Counted from the stretch's first letter, positions 29,778 through 41,660 are shown. The stretch is DNA of 64,000 nt from Lepidostoma basale (GCA_022606425.2 JAHDVF020001569.1:62001-126000); one strand, 5' to 3'. The notes: generated by a model from the letters alone, not told the origin. Numbers and translations: made by a program.

Positions 29778-30265
29778 AAATCAAATCAAATCAAATCAGT
29801 TTATTTTCTCAAAAGACATTACAAACATTTTTTATATAATAGTTTAAGGCATCTATTGAAAACAGGTAAAACATAATAAATATATAATACCAGGAACGCA
29901 TGAGAGATGGTTCGACATTAGGAATACAAGATACTCTCCAAAGTCAAGATTATTTGTATTCTGAACGTACTTTCACGAATATGAAAGACATCGATCTCCG
30001 AAGCGATCTTGTTCAGCAGTTTGATTGCTCTCCCCACCGGCATCACCAGAGGCAGGTTGGTTCTGCATGCTGGGAGATAAAACAGTCTGTGGTGACGCTG
30101 TTGAAGATAACCATCCAGAACATAAAGATGGATAGCCTCCAAGATGACGGAATTTTCAAAGAATCCCCTGTGATAAGTCTGAAGAAATGGGTAAGTGTGC
30201 ACTCATCCCTTCTTATCTGTAAACTATTGGTCCCCAGCATGCACAAGAGGAATGCAGGCAAATCA
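29778..30265 (-). mobile_element. LINE-G fragment (RT C-terminus and tail)
   Basis: 3' tail (AAATCAAATCAAATCAG) at the left. The coding part reads MLGTNSLQIRRDECTLTHFF in one frame and HHRLFYLPACRTNLPLVMP in another, so a frameshift has occurred near 30190. Confidence 0.82.
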
Positions 30266-30369
30266 TTAAAAACAAATTATAATTTAAAAGACTGTATTGA
30301 AAACGCTAATATACATGTTTTTTGTTATAATATGTGTATATTTATAATTATTTCACGCAAAAGATCGTG

Positions 30370-30730
30370 AAATGTTAACATTTCTGTTGATTTTAATAGA
30401 TTTCAAACAATGGAGCAGACTTTATGAATTTAAAGTCAATTTTAAAAATGACTTCGGCTTGAACCCCGCACAAAAGATGTCGTGTCAACAGGCAGCGAAT
30501 AATATTCATAAAAACTCAATCAAAATGATAATTTTCAAATTGAGAATGCGAGAAACAGTTGAAAAGCGTTTTCATCGCCCGTTAGGTATGTTTGCCGCCA
30601 TATTATGCGCGGCCAAACTTGTAAATATGCCGGGCGCAAATATCAATATTATTACACACCGAATTCTGTTTGAAATCCCCGGGAGTTGTTTAATTATTGA
30701 TACACTCAAATGGTTTAACTCTAAATAATA
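30370..30730 (+). other. Unexplained region with open frame
   Basis: An open frame 30372-30728 (118 codons) has no recognisable domain, and its composition is AT-rich. It includes CCGGGCGCAAATATCAATA, similar to the island at 42106. More likely noncoding than a gene. Confidence 0.25.
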
Positions 30731-30894
30731 CAATTTTAAAAAATAAAGTAAATTTGTGCCCCATTATCTTTCCTACCGCAAGATAACACTGGGCGAGTTA
30801 CTCCGTTTGTCGACTGTCAACACTGCCACTACATATCTCAGAGGTAAATAACGAAGCATTCTAATTTTGTAATTTATTTCATCTTCATGGATAT

Positions 30895-30980
30895 TGTCTT
30901 TTCGGGAGTAGGTACCAGCCCGGAGGCTATTGCTCGCCACATGTTGGAAATTTCTTTCTTGGATGTTGAGGTTGGATATT
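30895..30980 (+). repeat. Short dispersed repeat, copy 1
   Basis: TTTCGGGAGTAGGTACCAGC, GAGGCTATTGCTCGCC and TGTTGGAAATTTC match 51587-51650. 30981-31480 holds no recognised gene, though it is G-rich in places. Confidence 0.5.
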
Positions 30981-31479
30981 GTTTGGTGGTGAGAGGAGGG
31001 TTTCTTGAATGATATAGTGGGTTAGATCCAACATTTGCTTTGTATTACAACACTTTTAATTTTCACTGAACTCAGACATGCTCCCGTTACATCTCCCCTC
31101 TCCTCAATCCTAATTATACCCCTTACACTTGACTACCCGGCGATTGATTCTGGGTACAAAATCGAGTGGGACAAGAGTGTCCATGGGTTAGGGCCGGTGG
31201 TCTTGGTTGGAGATTAATATGGCAATGTGGTTGAGATGCAGGATGGAATAAGGACAGTGGAAATGGGGGGCAGGAGGCGTTGGAATAAATTAGCAGTTCA
31301 GCAGCAATGGCGGCGGCGGTGCAAGAGAAGGCGGCATCGACGATGGCAGGAGAAGCAAGGGATGGAGGGGTTTTTGAAACGGTGGCAGCCTCGAAAATGG
31401 CAATGGGTCTGTAGCAAAGGCAAAATGAAGCTGTAAGCAATTATAATGGTCAGAAACTGTGGCGACGGTAGGAATTAAG

Positions 31480-32299
31480 GATCCTATTTAAACAAATGTT
31501 GGCATTTTAGCTGGCTGGCTGGTAGAAAGACGTGCAGAGCGAGCACAACTTGGATATGAGAGTGTGCACCGTTTGATGTTTTTCCATGTCGAAGCACCAT
31601 AAAAAACAATAAACCACCCATGATGATGCATATACATGTGGAGCTGTTTTTTCTGAAACGATAATTTTTTTGATAAGCTTCAAATGACAGCCGCCTATGG
31701 ACGCCATTTTGAAACAACTCTTTGTTTCAAAATGGCCAATTATAAAAAGCCAAGAACGGGGGCATATAATATGTACATGTACATATGAAAAAAAAATGCC
31801 GTATGAACGGTAGAATACGCGATAAAAAAAACTAAACTGAAAATATATTGAAATTGTAAATAGGTACGGGCGTGGAACTAAAATAAAATGAGACACTCAA
31901 TCGTCACCGAATTCAAAATTCGAAGTTTAAAACATTCGTCGATTTGATATTTCAATTTCTATGGAATACCGAATACGGGTCGGCGTAGGTACCACGCCCC
32001 CGAGGTGCCTGAGATGTATTTATCTACTATCCCCGTGAACGTGTATTCATTTATTAGCCACAATTTAATGTAAACACCCGTCGGATTGACACGTTAAATA
32101 TTTGCAAATTCCCTCCAGACACCGAGATATACTAAAGATAAATACGACGAATGTTCCCTCGTGCAGAGAATCCGCTACCTATTGGACAATATTTATGATA
32201 TTAACGAATATTTTATTAATTAAAACACCGTTTTCCCACTTATTATTATGATTGTGGTATTAATTAAGCTAATAAAAGTTTACATAAAAATAGAATACT
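31480..32299. other. No gene seen
   Basis: No repeat match within the window. 31915-32260 looks low-repeat and contains TAAATATTTGCAAATTC. No exon supported. Confidence 0.4.
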
Positions 32300-32412
32300 T
32301 ACTTACTTACTAACCATCACGCCGTCTCTCCGAAAGGGTAGACAGAAAGAATGAACTGTCACACTTTAACCGATGGGGCACTCCATCCTTCTCTTTTCGC
32401 CCCGCGGGAGAC
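32300..32412 (-). mobile_element. Composite element with LINE-A tail, second copy
   Basis: The minus strand matches 18365-18525: head GTGTCTCCCGCGGGGCGAAA, then the LINE-A 3' end and GTTAGTAAGTAAG-type tail at the left. Confidence 0.62.
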
Positions 32413-32439
32413 ACGGAAAATAGAATACCAATTAACAAT

Positions 32440-32880
32440 ATTACCCTTATATAAGGAAGTGAATCTTGGAGTTAGCAGAAGAAGAATGAAAGTAATAAAA
32501 ATGCCGTAGCAATGAGACCACCAAGTAAAATGTGCAGAAAAACAATGTATGATAGAATGCATCCTAAATAATATTTAGAAAGGGTCAGGGCATATGTAAC
32601 AAATGGACGATGGAAGAATGGTTAAATAGATATATATTGTATAGGTATATAAATATTGTGAATGAAAAAGTAAGTCGAGAATGGCCAAAGGAGACATGGC
32701 ATGACCAAATTAACCTATTACTGAAAGGCGGCTATGTTAGAAGTTGGAACAATCGACGAGCGTGCATGTCACGGTGTGTGAATGTAAAGAATTCGCGAGA
32801 GCAATTTGGCGGTCCATCCTCTCTGCGTACCCCTTCGAAGAAACGGCGTGATGGTTAGTAAGTTAGTTAATTAATATTTA
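32440..32880 (+). mobile_element. LINE-A fragment
   Basis: Degenerate + strand copy. SREWPKETWHDQINLLLKGG and RRACMSRCVN are visible, ending GTGATGGTTAGTAAGTTAG. Confidence 0.75.
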
Positions 32881-32944
32881 TTTATTTATTTATCGATCAT
32901 AGGGGCAAGAAATATGCTTCCATCTGTGTGGTTCTAAATAGAAC

Positions 32945-33120
32945 TATAACAGTAGTCTTTGGTCTGGTGTAGAATTTACGTAACCTTAAAATGATGACAT
33001 TAAAATTGCGATAGATTAAATAATATCACATGTCATGAGAATCAATATAGTTGCTCAAAATAAATTGTATACAATAATTGGGTTCAAACGACCCGTTGTC
33101 TATAAGAAGAAGAAGAAAAT
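32945..33120 (+). mobile_element. SINE-1a 3' part
   Basis: From TCTTTGGTCTGGTGTAGAAT through CACATGTCATGAGAATCAA to AATTGGGTTCAAACGACCC and a GAAGAAGAAG tail. The head is lost. Confidence 0.78.
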
Positions 33121-33744
33121 ACGACTATTTTTAAGACAAAACGTAAATAAGTATTGACATATCAAAAGAAAAAGATTTAAAATTATTTTTGACGTTTGCT
33201 TATATAACTACTGCCATCTGTGTAAGTATAGCAAAGCTCATTTTTTTCATTTAATCCGAAACAATCATTTTTAATGCATATCTTTGCTTGAAGAATTTAA
33301 AAAGACACATTTAAACACGCATATTAAGTAATATAGTTTAAAATATAGCGTTATAAACTAATTACGAATATAGTATAACTCTTGTACGGAATATATGTGG
33401 TTCCCACTCGCGTTACATACATATGTAGGAGAACGTGGCTCAATTTAGTTGAAAATATTCCGTCGAATTTTGCCGCGGAAATAATATATATTCTCACATT
33501 ATTATCTACATTATATATGCGTATAATCTTAGACGATGTAGAAATGGTTTCATGTTTATTATATTCAGGGCCGGCAGGGTTCTAGCTCTAGACAAATATT
33601 TAAAATAAAAATAAGTGGAAGTAACCGTGTAAGATACTTCTTGGACGTAACAAAAAATAATGTTTTTAAACACAAGTGTTGCCACTGATAAAATTTTCAC
33701 TACACAATGTGGGAAAAATGAACTTCAACTGGAAATTTACCTTT
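33121..33744. other. No gene seen
   Basis: AT-rich; no repeat or exon recognised. Confidence 0.4.
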
Positions 33745-34350
33745 TTAACTAACTAACCATTGCGCCATTTCCGGAGGGGTAGGCAGAGAGGATGGATCGC
33801 CACAATGCTCTGTCCTGGCATACCCCTCGGGCTTCCTCTACATTCATACATCGTACTGTGCACGAACGTCGATTATTCCGACTTCGAATGTGACCGCCTT
33901 TTAGTAATTGATTAATTTGGTCATGCCAAGTTTTCCTCGGTCGTCCTCGGCTTCTTTTTCCACTCACGCTCCTTGTGTACAACTTTTTAACCATTCTACT
34001 CTCATCCATTCGTTCCATATGCCCAAACCATCTCAGGGATCCTTTTGTAATTTTATCCATGATGCAGTCATCTACCTTACATTTCTTTCTTATTTTATAG
34101 TTCGGTATTCTATCATACAACGTTTTCCCGCACATTATTCTTAGTGATCTCATTTCTACGGCGTTTATCCTGCTTTCATCCTTATTTTGCCAGCCCCAAG
34201 TTTCACTTCCATACATGAGGGTTGGCACTAGAACTCCATTGTGTACGCCATCTTTGCTTCTGTGGATATATTTCTATTTGCAGTAATGACTTTGAGTGCG
34301 CCATTTATTTTATTCCCAGCACCAACCCTTCTTTCGATGTCTTTCTCCAT
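33745..34350 (-). mobile_element. LINE-A fragment, 159-codon open frame
   Basis: The minus-strand frame 34228-33749 reads MPTLMYGSETWGWQNKDES, LRIMCGKTLYDRIPNYKIR, SLRWFGHMERMDESRMV and GRPRKTWHDQINQLLKGG. The stop after GETA is altered (GNGAMVS). A diverged subfamily. Confidence 0.84.
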
Positions 34351-34589
34351 TTTTTTTAATTAAACAAAACTTTAAAATGTAGTAAACCTATTTTTTATAT
34401 ACCAACTTATAGTGTAATAAATAAGATTCGCCGATTTTTAAATTGTTGAGTAATTAATATTTATTAAATAATCCTAATGAGAAAGATGAACTTGATGTAC
34501 TGTCAATAACGAACCTGGTAATTAAACACATATTAAACTAAAAGAGTACTTTTTTCGATTCGAACATATTAAACTACAAGAGTACTTTA

Positions 34590-34672
34590 CGATAACGATG
34601 TAAATGGAGTAAGGAGTCGAGGTAAACTGAGGAAAACATGGCATGACCAAATTAATCAAATATTAAAGGACT
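34590..34672 (+). mobile_element. LINE-A scrap, 5' side of an insertion
   Basis: DDVNGVRSRGKLRKTWHDQI-type sequence up to ATTAATCAAATATTAAAGG, then interrupted. Confidence 0.68.
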
Positions 34673-35027
34673 TTTTTTTTTACTTGAGTTGTGTGTTTTC
34701 TATATTATCTTGGTTTTGAAGTATTCAGGGTGTTGTGATCTGTATTTTTAGTGATTCTGTGTGCGAGTTTAACTAAGTGTGTGTTAGTATGCCTGTCTTG
34801 TGGTTCCATGGGCTATCTAATTAGCATCCCGACATTCGTCTTACAACTGAGGGAACCATGGAAAACCTCAGTCGGGACGCGGCGTACCTGTGGAAAAATA
34901 CATATTTAATTATTGGCTGCACGCAATCGATCCATCACCGTGGTTGCGAAGTCGGCAAAACTATGAGGTGTGTTTTTGGGGCGGAGGATGGCTCCTATAA
35001 ATATGGCTCCTATAATAGGCCGATAAA
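34673..35027. mobile_element. Unclassified insertion inside LINE-A
   Basis: 355 bp separating LINE-A sequence at 34672 from its continuation at 35028. It begins with a T run (CTTTTTTTTTT), so it may be a minus-strand retroelement with a poly-A tail. It includes GAGGGAACCATGGAAAACC. No target duplication is evident. Confidence 0.5.
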
Positions 35028-35190
35028 CGTTGGCCATGTCAGAAGCCGGAAGAATCGATGTGCGTGTATGACTCGATGTATGAATGTGGAGGAAACTGGA
35101 GAGGTATGTCAGGATAGAGTAGTGTGGCAGTCCATTCTCTCTGTCTACCCCTGCGGGGAAACGGCGTGATGGTTTGTTGTTGTTGAGTAC
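35028..35190 (+). mobile_element. LINE-A 3' end resumed
   Basis: NVGHVRSRKNRCACMTRCMN, VCQDRVVWQSILSVYPCGE and stop, trailer GTGATGGTTTGTTGTTGTT (the GTT tail subtype). Confidence 0.8.
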
Positions 35191-35434
35191 TTTTTTTAAT
35201 TTTAGATAGGTATTTTGGAAATAAAACAACATGAAAAATACATTAGAAAGGTAATTATTATAAGTGAATAATATCCGAGAAAACTACTACATGTGTACGT
35301 ATGTGATTATTTGAAACATCACAAAATCATATAAGATATTTATTTTTAAGGTGATTTTATCAAAAACTTTTAGTATGTAACAAATTATATATACGTACGT
35401 CGTGTAATAACGGATTTTAAAAAATCTATAAGGT

Positions 35435-35900
35435 TTTATTGTACATTTTAGCACCTCATGACCCCCCTTTTGCTTCCCAGGGTTCCCCTACTCCCCCAGG
35501 GCCAGAACCACCTCCTCAGTTCCCTCCAGGGCCCCCTGGGGGTCCACTTTGGGAACCTATGGTTCAAACCATAGGTTTCCAATCTTTCCTGGGCCACCGC
35601 CCCCTTTACAAGAAAAATAAACGTTCAACGCCCCCCTCCCATAAAAGTTATTTCAAATATTTAGAAAATGATCACAAAACATACAATAACAAAATAAACC
35701 AATATTTAAGTTTAATTTGCTTTATTAGCACCTACGTGATTAGCGTGTTTTTTTTGTCTTTTTAGACTATATTTTTTTATCTGCCCACGCTCTCTATTTT
35801 TTCTGGGTCTTCTACTGCCCCCCTGAAAGTCTCAAACGCCCACAAGGGGGTTATCGCCCACTTTGAGAACCTAGGGTTTAAACGAATCGCAAAATAAATA
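35435..35900. repeat. Unclassified C/G-rich repeat-like DNA
   Basis: Contains the inverted pair AACCTATGG/CCATAGG around 35556-35580 and CCCACTTTGAGAACCTAGGG near 35860, wording that resembles hAT-type termini seen in animals. No boundaries or transposase. 35191-35434 and 35901-36380 hold nothing recognised. Confidence 0.35.
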
Positions 35901-36384
35901 TAACAGAACACGAAACCGGGCATAACAATACAACAATGTTTTCATGGCATACCGAATCTAATTCAAAATGTACTTTTACCAAGAAACTACGGATTTTTTA
36001 AATTTGTTATTTAGTACTCATACATATAATATTATTTGCTGTATTCGGTTCCGTCTCCTTTGATGGAAGGCCAGATGCGGCCCTGTGTTTCTAACCATGA
36101 ATATTTTATCTTGCTAGAGTTGCTAGCATTGAGAATTCATAAGCTATCTCCCTGTGGCTATATCCCAACTCCAGTGAACATTGTGCGCATTTAATAATCC
36201 GTACCTACTTCTATATAAAATAACACTAAATGGCAATTTACAGTGCAGTACCTACCTAAAATTGAAAAAATCAATTGACTCCTACTTTTGTTTAAAAGAC
36301 AACGATAATTTTGTTTGAATTTCTGATTCTATTTAGTCGATAGTTTATAGCTATTATTACTAATCAAAGAACTTACCTGCGACA

Positions 36385-36840
36385 TATCATCATTATCATC
36401 AGCCGTCTGTCATTCACTGCTGAATGTAGGCCTCTCCCAAAGCACGCCACCGCCCCCTATCCATTGCCGCTCTCATCCATCCATGTCCAGCAATCCTCTT
36501 CAGATCGTCGGTCCAACGGGCAGGGGGACGTCCAACTCTGCGGTCTTCACAACAGAACCCGTCTCTCCCATCGGCCGTCGGTTCTCCGACAGATATGGCC
36601 AGCCCATCGCCACTTCAGCCCGCCCATCCTAAGAGCCACCTCAGTCACCTTATTGACGAATAGATTCGTTTCTAAATCTGTCCCTCAAGGTTATTCCAAG
36701 CATGGCTCTTTCCATGACGCGTTGGGCGACTTTGAATCTATAGACTAGACCTTTTGTCAGTGTCCACGTCTCGGCTCCGTAAATGACTGGCAAGACGGAC
36801 TGGTTGAAGACTTTAGTCTTGAGGCTGCGACATATGATTT
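36385..36840 (-). mobile_element. LINE-E fragment
   Basis: The minus strand gives VMERAMLGITLRDRF-like and VAKLKWRWAGHI-like sequence and AAQDRALWRALGEA-type ending. The 3' end at the left is a GAT-type repeat (CATCATTATCATCAG). Confidence 0.72.
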
Positions 36841-37200
36841 GCCCAAAAAAAATTTAACCATTCTTTGTCTAAGTATAAAATCTATTAAGTTTAAATTCTA
36901 GCTAGTTACACCCAAAGTATCTAAAGGAAAGAAAGTTCATTGAGGTCTACTTATGAAGGTTTACTGATCGCGCGGAAACTTGTATTGTAAATTTATAAAT
37001 ATATCTAATAAGCAAATGCTATTCAGTAAAAAGCTAAGAAGTCTGCCAAACATCAGATATTTATTTATTTATTTTAACATAAACGCCGCAAGGGCTTTTA
37101 CAAAAATGACATGTTTAGTAACAAAGGTAATTTTAAATTTTGCACAAATAGACAGACAACTAACATATAACGGCAAAACACAAAAACGAGAATAAGGAAA

Positions 37201-37310
37201 GAACATAACATAAGAGAAATTAGAAATTACGTACATGAGATAGAAAAGAACATAACATAATAGAAATTAGAACTTACGTACATGAGATAGTAAAAAACGT
37301 AACATAAAAA
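37201..37310 (+). repeat. 47-bp tandem repeat, about 2.3 copies
   Basis: GAACATAACATAA, GAAATTAGAA and TTACGTACATGAGATAG recur with a period of about 47 bp. Confidence 0.7.
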
Positions 37311-38080
37311 AGACAACAGAAAAGAAACAAGGTGATGGTAATTTACCAGTCCAATATGTGACTGGATGATGTACATGTGGGCCGAACGAATAGGAGACGA
37401 ATACTAATTAAATAGACGATAAAATCATAGTTTTTGACTGCCTACATAAAAAATAAAGGTATTCTCACTAGATACCCGAGTATCCACTGGGCAAAAGAAT
37501 TTTCTTCCCGCTGCCAGCGTTGGCGGGAAACCCTTTCCCGCGCCGCCGTTTTCTGTTAGGTTATGTTGATTTTGTACTCTCTTTATCTTTTTGCTCCCAT
37601 GTTCCCACCTCTCGGGCTATTTAATAAGCCTGTGTTCCGTTTCACTTACCTTCCTGCGGCACCGCGCCGCTATGTGACGAGCAAGGAAACCATAAACAAA
37701 TCATACCAACTTAACCACGTACATCATTCTCTTTTAACTATTTAGTAGGTAGGTCTTATTCTCAAAATTCGTTCAAATTTTATTACTTAACTCAAGAGAA
37801 AGGGAGCGTTTAAATTTTGGAATAGATACTTAAAAATTAAAATGCAGTTCTTTTATTTTAATATTTAATCAAGCAAGCGCTTTAATTATTAAGAATATAA
37901 TAAATATTTGTTAATTTAACTGTTCAATTATGCTAATCAATGATGTTATTTTGAAATTTACTATTTTTTTGTATATGTAGCTTTAATGTATTATTACTTG
38001 TATGACACATAACACTCCATGGTGAATGTGTCAAATAAATAAATAATAAAAAAATATAAAAAAGCAAGCGCTTCTCTTCT
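37311..38080. other. No gene seen
   Basis: 37495-37560 is GC-rich (GCTGCCAGCGTTGGCGGG). A frame at 37563-37745 has no recognised product. Otherwise AT-rich. Confidence 0.35.
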
Positions 38081-38084
38081 TCTT

Positions 38085-38150
38085 CTTCTTTAACAGCCGT
38101 TGTCGTCCACTGCTGGACATAGGCCTCCCCCATACTTCTCCATGTATGTC
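38085..38150 (-). mobile_element. LINE-E 3' end scrap
   Basis: GAAGAAGAAG tail (TTCTTCTTCTTCTT on the + strand) then, on the minus strand, GEAYVQQWTTTAV. Confidence 0.62.
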
Positions 38151-38419
38151 ATGTTATACCCGTATAACACGACGAGCGCTTCTCAAAAGACAATATTGGA
38201 AGTAATGAAATGAAAATAAATAATCTTAGATAATTTTATATGTCAAATACCACTTATTTTCATCATTATAGTTTTTGCCATCTAGTAAGTAATTGCCATT
38301 GTCGGAACTAAGGCTTTTTTTTACAAATAAATTTCAATGTTTGACTGAAAAACGTTTATTTATATTATTTTTGAGAATTTTAAAAATAAGTGCATAATTC
38401 CATTTATTGTGGTTTTAAA

Positions 38420-38821
38420 AACAAGAAAAATCAGATGAAAGTAGAATAAAAACAGTAGAAATGAGATCTCTTAGACGAATATGTAGTAAATCTGTATATA
38501 ATAGAGAGTCAAATTATAATACAATATAATAAATAAATGCAGTAGGTACAAATGATAGTATGAACAAAAAAAAATTCAAAATTAAAACGGTTTTGACATA
38601 TGGAAGAAATTAACGAAATAATGATGTTAAAAAAGTTAAGTTATCGATAAATGTGGAACAAGAAATAGAGTAACACCGAGGAAAACGTGACACCATCAAG
38701 TCAATTATTTATTAAATGTCGGCCGCATACCTAGAAGTTGGAGAACTCGAATTACGTGCATGACACGATGTATGAATGTTAAGGAATTGAGAGAATGGTG
38801 TCAAGAAAGAACCGTGTGGCG
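38420..38821 (+). mobile_element. LINE-A fragment, split by SINE-1
   Basis: Degenerate VEMRSLRRICSK-like to MTRCMNVKELREWCQERTVW. The coding line breaks just after TVWR. Confidence 0.72.
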
Positions 38822-39060
38822 ACGACCTTCGTGGCAGAGTGGCAAGATCTCTGGCTGCCATACCGAAAGTCCAGGGTTGGATTCCGGTGATGGCAGAACG
38901 ATTGTCACAATGTATTTGGTCTGGTGTAGAATTTACGTGATAGTACGTGGTGATAGATTAGCTACCTATCACATGTCATAAGAATCAATATAATAGCTAA
39001 AAATAAATAATATACAGTAACTGGGTTCAAACGACCTTTTGTATATAGAAAAAAAAGATA
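38822..39060 (+). mobile_element. SINE-1a, full-length, inserted in LINE-A
   Basis: CGACCTTCGTGGCAGAGTGG (A-box), GGGTTGGATTCC (mutated B-box), the body, and tail AACTGGGTTCAAACGACC. LINE-A resumes at 39075 with GATCCATTATTTCTAACTAC. Confidence 0.83.
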
Positions 39061-39115
39061 AATAATGACTAAATGATCCATTATTTCTAACTACTAGGTG
39101 ATTAGTTAGTTAGGT
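39061..39115 (+). mobile_element. LINE-A 3' end resumed
   Basis: GATCCATTATTTCTAACTAC and GTGATTAGTTAGTTAGG, the end of the copy broken at 38821. Confidence 0.65.
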
Positions 39116-39592
39116 TAGAAAATCTATGTTTTAATAATAAAAAATATGTAATTGATTACCAATTTGTAATTAATCTGATGTGCCTATACCAGGGATGGCG
39201 AACCTATGGCACGCGAGACGATTTTACATGGCGCGCGAATGAAGATAAAAAAATTCAAAATTCAAAAAAGTTTTGGAAATAGTATAATTTTTTTTAAATA
39301 TTTTAATAGCCATGTGTATTTTCTTCGTTCATCAACAGTTTCACAAACGTCGGAAACGAAGGATATGACGACATTCGTGCATAAATAGATCGCATGTTTA
39401 ATACTTCTCGCACGTTGTTAGTCCCCCGAGGTGATTTTTTTTTGTAATAAACATAGCAATGGGCATTTAAAAAAAATTTCGTCGACTTATTCCTGTGAAT
39501 CATTATTTTCTTCTATAAACTTTATTAAATCAGACACAAGAAGTAGACTTACAGACGAAAGTACTACTTGCGTAGATTTACACGGTTGGCAG

Positions 39593-40040
39593 CAATATGT
39601 TTGTGTTTTTAGATAACACCGTGTGATAACTCCTTCTCGACCGACATTTCGGAGATCGTTGCAGTCTCCATCTTCAGGGTAATGAATGTGATATGTGTTG
39701 TGTCTGCTAAGGTACTTCACCGTTGTACCACGTCACCGGCAGTGTGTACGTGTGAAACAGAGAGTCCGTGCTAGGTTCCCCGGAATAGCTTAGCAATTTA
39801 CTATTTCGCTTAGCAATTTGCTATTTCGCTTGCTATTGCTAAGCTATTTCGAGGAACCTAGCACGGACTCTCTGTTTCACACGTACACACTGCCGGCGAC
39901 ATGGTACAACTGTGAAGTACCTTAGCAGACACAACATATATCACATTCATTACCCTGAAGATGGAGACTGCGACGATCTCCGAAACGTCGGCGGAGAAGG
40001 AGTTATCACACGGTGTTACCCAAAAACACATCAAACATAT
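39593..40040. repeat. FB5 foldback element (arms of about 200 bp)
   Basis: The largest clear palindrome in the window. The left arm (about 39593-39790) and right arm (about 39850-40040) share AACCTAGCACGGACTCTCTG, GTACCTTAGCAGACACAAC and AACTCCTTCTC in inverted order with few differences. The loop has repeated CTATTTCGCTTGC-like words. Each arm carries one hammerhead-like motif. Confidence 0.85.
39952..39991 (+). ncRNA. Hammerhead-like motif (FB5 right arm)
   Basis: ACC, CTGAAGA (39955-39961, a match to CUGANGA), T, GGAGA (39963-39967), loop CTGCGACGA, TCTCC (39977-39981), GAA, ACGT (39985-39988), C, GG. Stem II is a perfect 5 bp and the triplet is GUC. Stem I is only 2 bp here but 3 bp in the inverted left-arm copy. 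One extra U precedes stem II. Confidence 0.42.
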
Positions 40041-40380
40041 TGAAAGTACTACTGCTTGTATTCTATTAAAAGCTACCAGCTATGAATCCGATATAAAAAA
40101 AATTGGCATCTTGCATCCAACAACAAAAATCTCATTAATAATGAAGTTTTCTGGGTTCCACTTTTTTTTTATTACGTATTTTTTTTTTTTTTTGCCATTA
40201 ATAAGTACTTAATTATTTTTTTCGATGTATTAATGCTTTGTTTATATTAAAAATCTGAAGTTACACAAACATTTTATGCATTTTTATTTCCATGACATGT
40301 GGCACGCGACATATTAGATATTATATTGGAAAAAAAATTGACACTCAGGCTCAAAAAGATTCGCCATCCCGGACCTATAC

Positions 40381-41045
40381 TATTTTTGTTTCTCATGCTA
40401 AATAATAAAATTAATAGACATGTACGCATAAACATATTCAGAAATACAATGAATCATATACACAATGTGTCTGTTTACATACGTTAGACATATATTTATT
40501 TGTTAATGATATGGAGTAATAATGAAATATCAACATATTTGTAATTACACATACTTTTCAAACAATATTGACGAACCAAATAAATTATTTCAAGTGCTAT
40601 TTTCGATTACAGATAACGAACGAAATACAAAGCATTTCAAAACATATAACTACACTCATTTCATTACGAAAGTATAATATTTCCGCCATTTTTCATTTTT
40701 TTAAGCTGCAATCTGAGCTGAGGATTGGTTTGCAACAAAGTTTAACCTATCATTTCGTAGTGTAGGTAATTTACTACAAACCAAAAAATCGACTAATTTG
40801 TGTACAGAATATTTGAATTTCATGCATATTTTTGTTGTACGCTACACTCTACATTCCTATCTACCTATTAAGAACACCAACCACCGCACCAACAACCTAC
40901 TTAAAAAAAACACATTTGGTTAAATAGTTTACTAGACTAAATAAAAAATAGATATATTGCCATGTTAGTGTTTATATTATGATCAATCACTTGTTGTATT
41001 TAAATATAAAATATATTATGAAATATTATCATATTTAGCTTTCTG
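40381..41045. other. No gene seen
   Basis: AT-rich, no repeats recognised. Confidence 0.4.
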
Positions 41046-41049
41046 GTAA

Positions 41050-41220
41050 AAAAAAAATACCAAGAAAAAGAGGATCAGGTTGGAGAAGAATCTCTTGGCT
41101 GCACAATTTACGACGATGGTTCAGAAATAGCACCACATCGCTGTTCAGAGCCGCAGTAAACAATGTGGAAATAACCCTGATGATAGCCAACCTGGGGACG
41201 CCACTTAAAGAAGAAGAATT
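41050..41220 (+). mobile_element. LINE-B fragment
   Basis: Encodes RKRGSGWRRISWLHNLRRW and SLFRAAVNNVEITLMIANL, then GAAGAAGAA tail at 41208-41216. Confidence 0.75.
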
Positions 41221-41334
41221 TAATTTGCTAAAAACCTTTTTTTTCGATAAATATATATTAAAAAACTAAATGAATTATAAGAATAATTTTTCCATGATCT
41301 ATTTTGCAATAGATAACTAAAAATTCTTATTTAT

Positions 41335-41660
41335 TGTTTCATGAACAATTATGTAAAACTCCATATTCTAAGGCATTATCAAATGGCATTTTATAATGTC
41401 TTCGAAGGGCGAAACATGTCATTCCCATAAAAATATAATAAAACTTCTAGAAAACTGACGTTTTCATTACGTTTTCAAAACGTCTGTTTTCTAGAAGTTT
41501 TATTATATTATATTTTATGGGAATGATATGTTTCACCTTTCTAAAGCATTATCAAATGACATTTGATAAATCCTTAGACGGGCGAAACATGCCATTCCCA
41601 TAAAATATATAATAATAAAACTTCTAGGAAAACTAACGTTTTCATTCGTATATCAACAAA
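41335..41660. repeat. FB1 foldback, two units
   Basis: Two head-to-head FB1 units: CGAAACATGTCATTCCC, AACTTCTAGAAAACTGACG, CGTCTGTTTTCTAGAAG, and again CATTTGATAAATCCTTAGAC, GGGCGAAACATGCC. The inner motif is TTTGATAA, GCCT...GGGC stem, GAA, ACATGT, C, with C3 and G8 changed relative to a hammerhead core. Confidence 0.8.

Larger units (their letters stand above)
39190..40372. mobile_element. hAT-type element with nested long palindrome
   Basis: Left end CAGGGATGGCGAACC and right end the inverse TTCGCCATCCCGG. Flanks GCCTATAC (39182-39189) and ACCTATAC (40373-40380) match at 7 of 8 bases, the expected 8-bp hAT duplication. No transposase is readable. Foldback FB5 occupies the centre. Confidence 0.75.

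Noticed and set aside
30372..30728. 118-codon + strand open frame as a gene
   Set aside because: No recognisable domain, low-complexity AT-rich codons, and no start context or neighbours to support it.
31123..31440. Proline- and alanine-rich 105-codon minus-strand frame
   Set aside because: It arises from a G-rich stretch on the + strand; overlapping frames are open too and nothing resembles a known protein.
13840..35190. Telomere-like repeats (GTTAGTTA, CTAACTAA)
   Set aside because: The unit is 4 bases (GTTA), not the insect TTAGG, and always follows the LINE-A stop codon; it is the retroelement's 3' tail.
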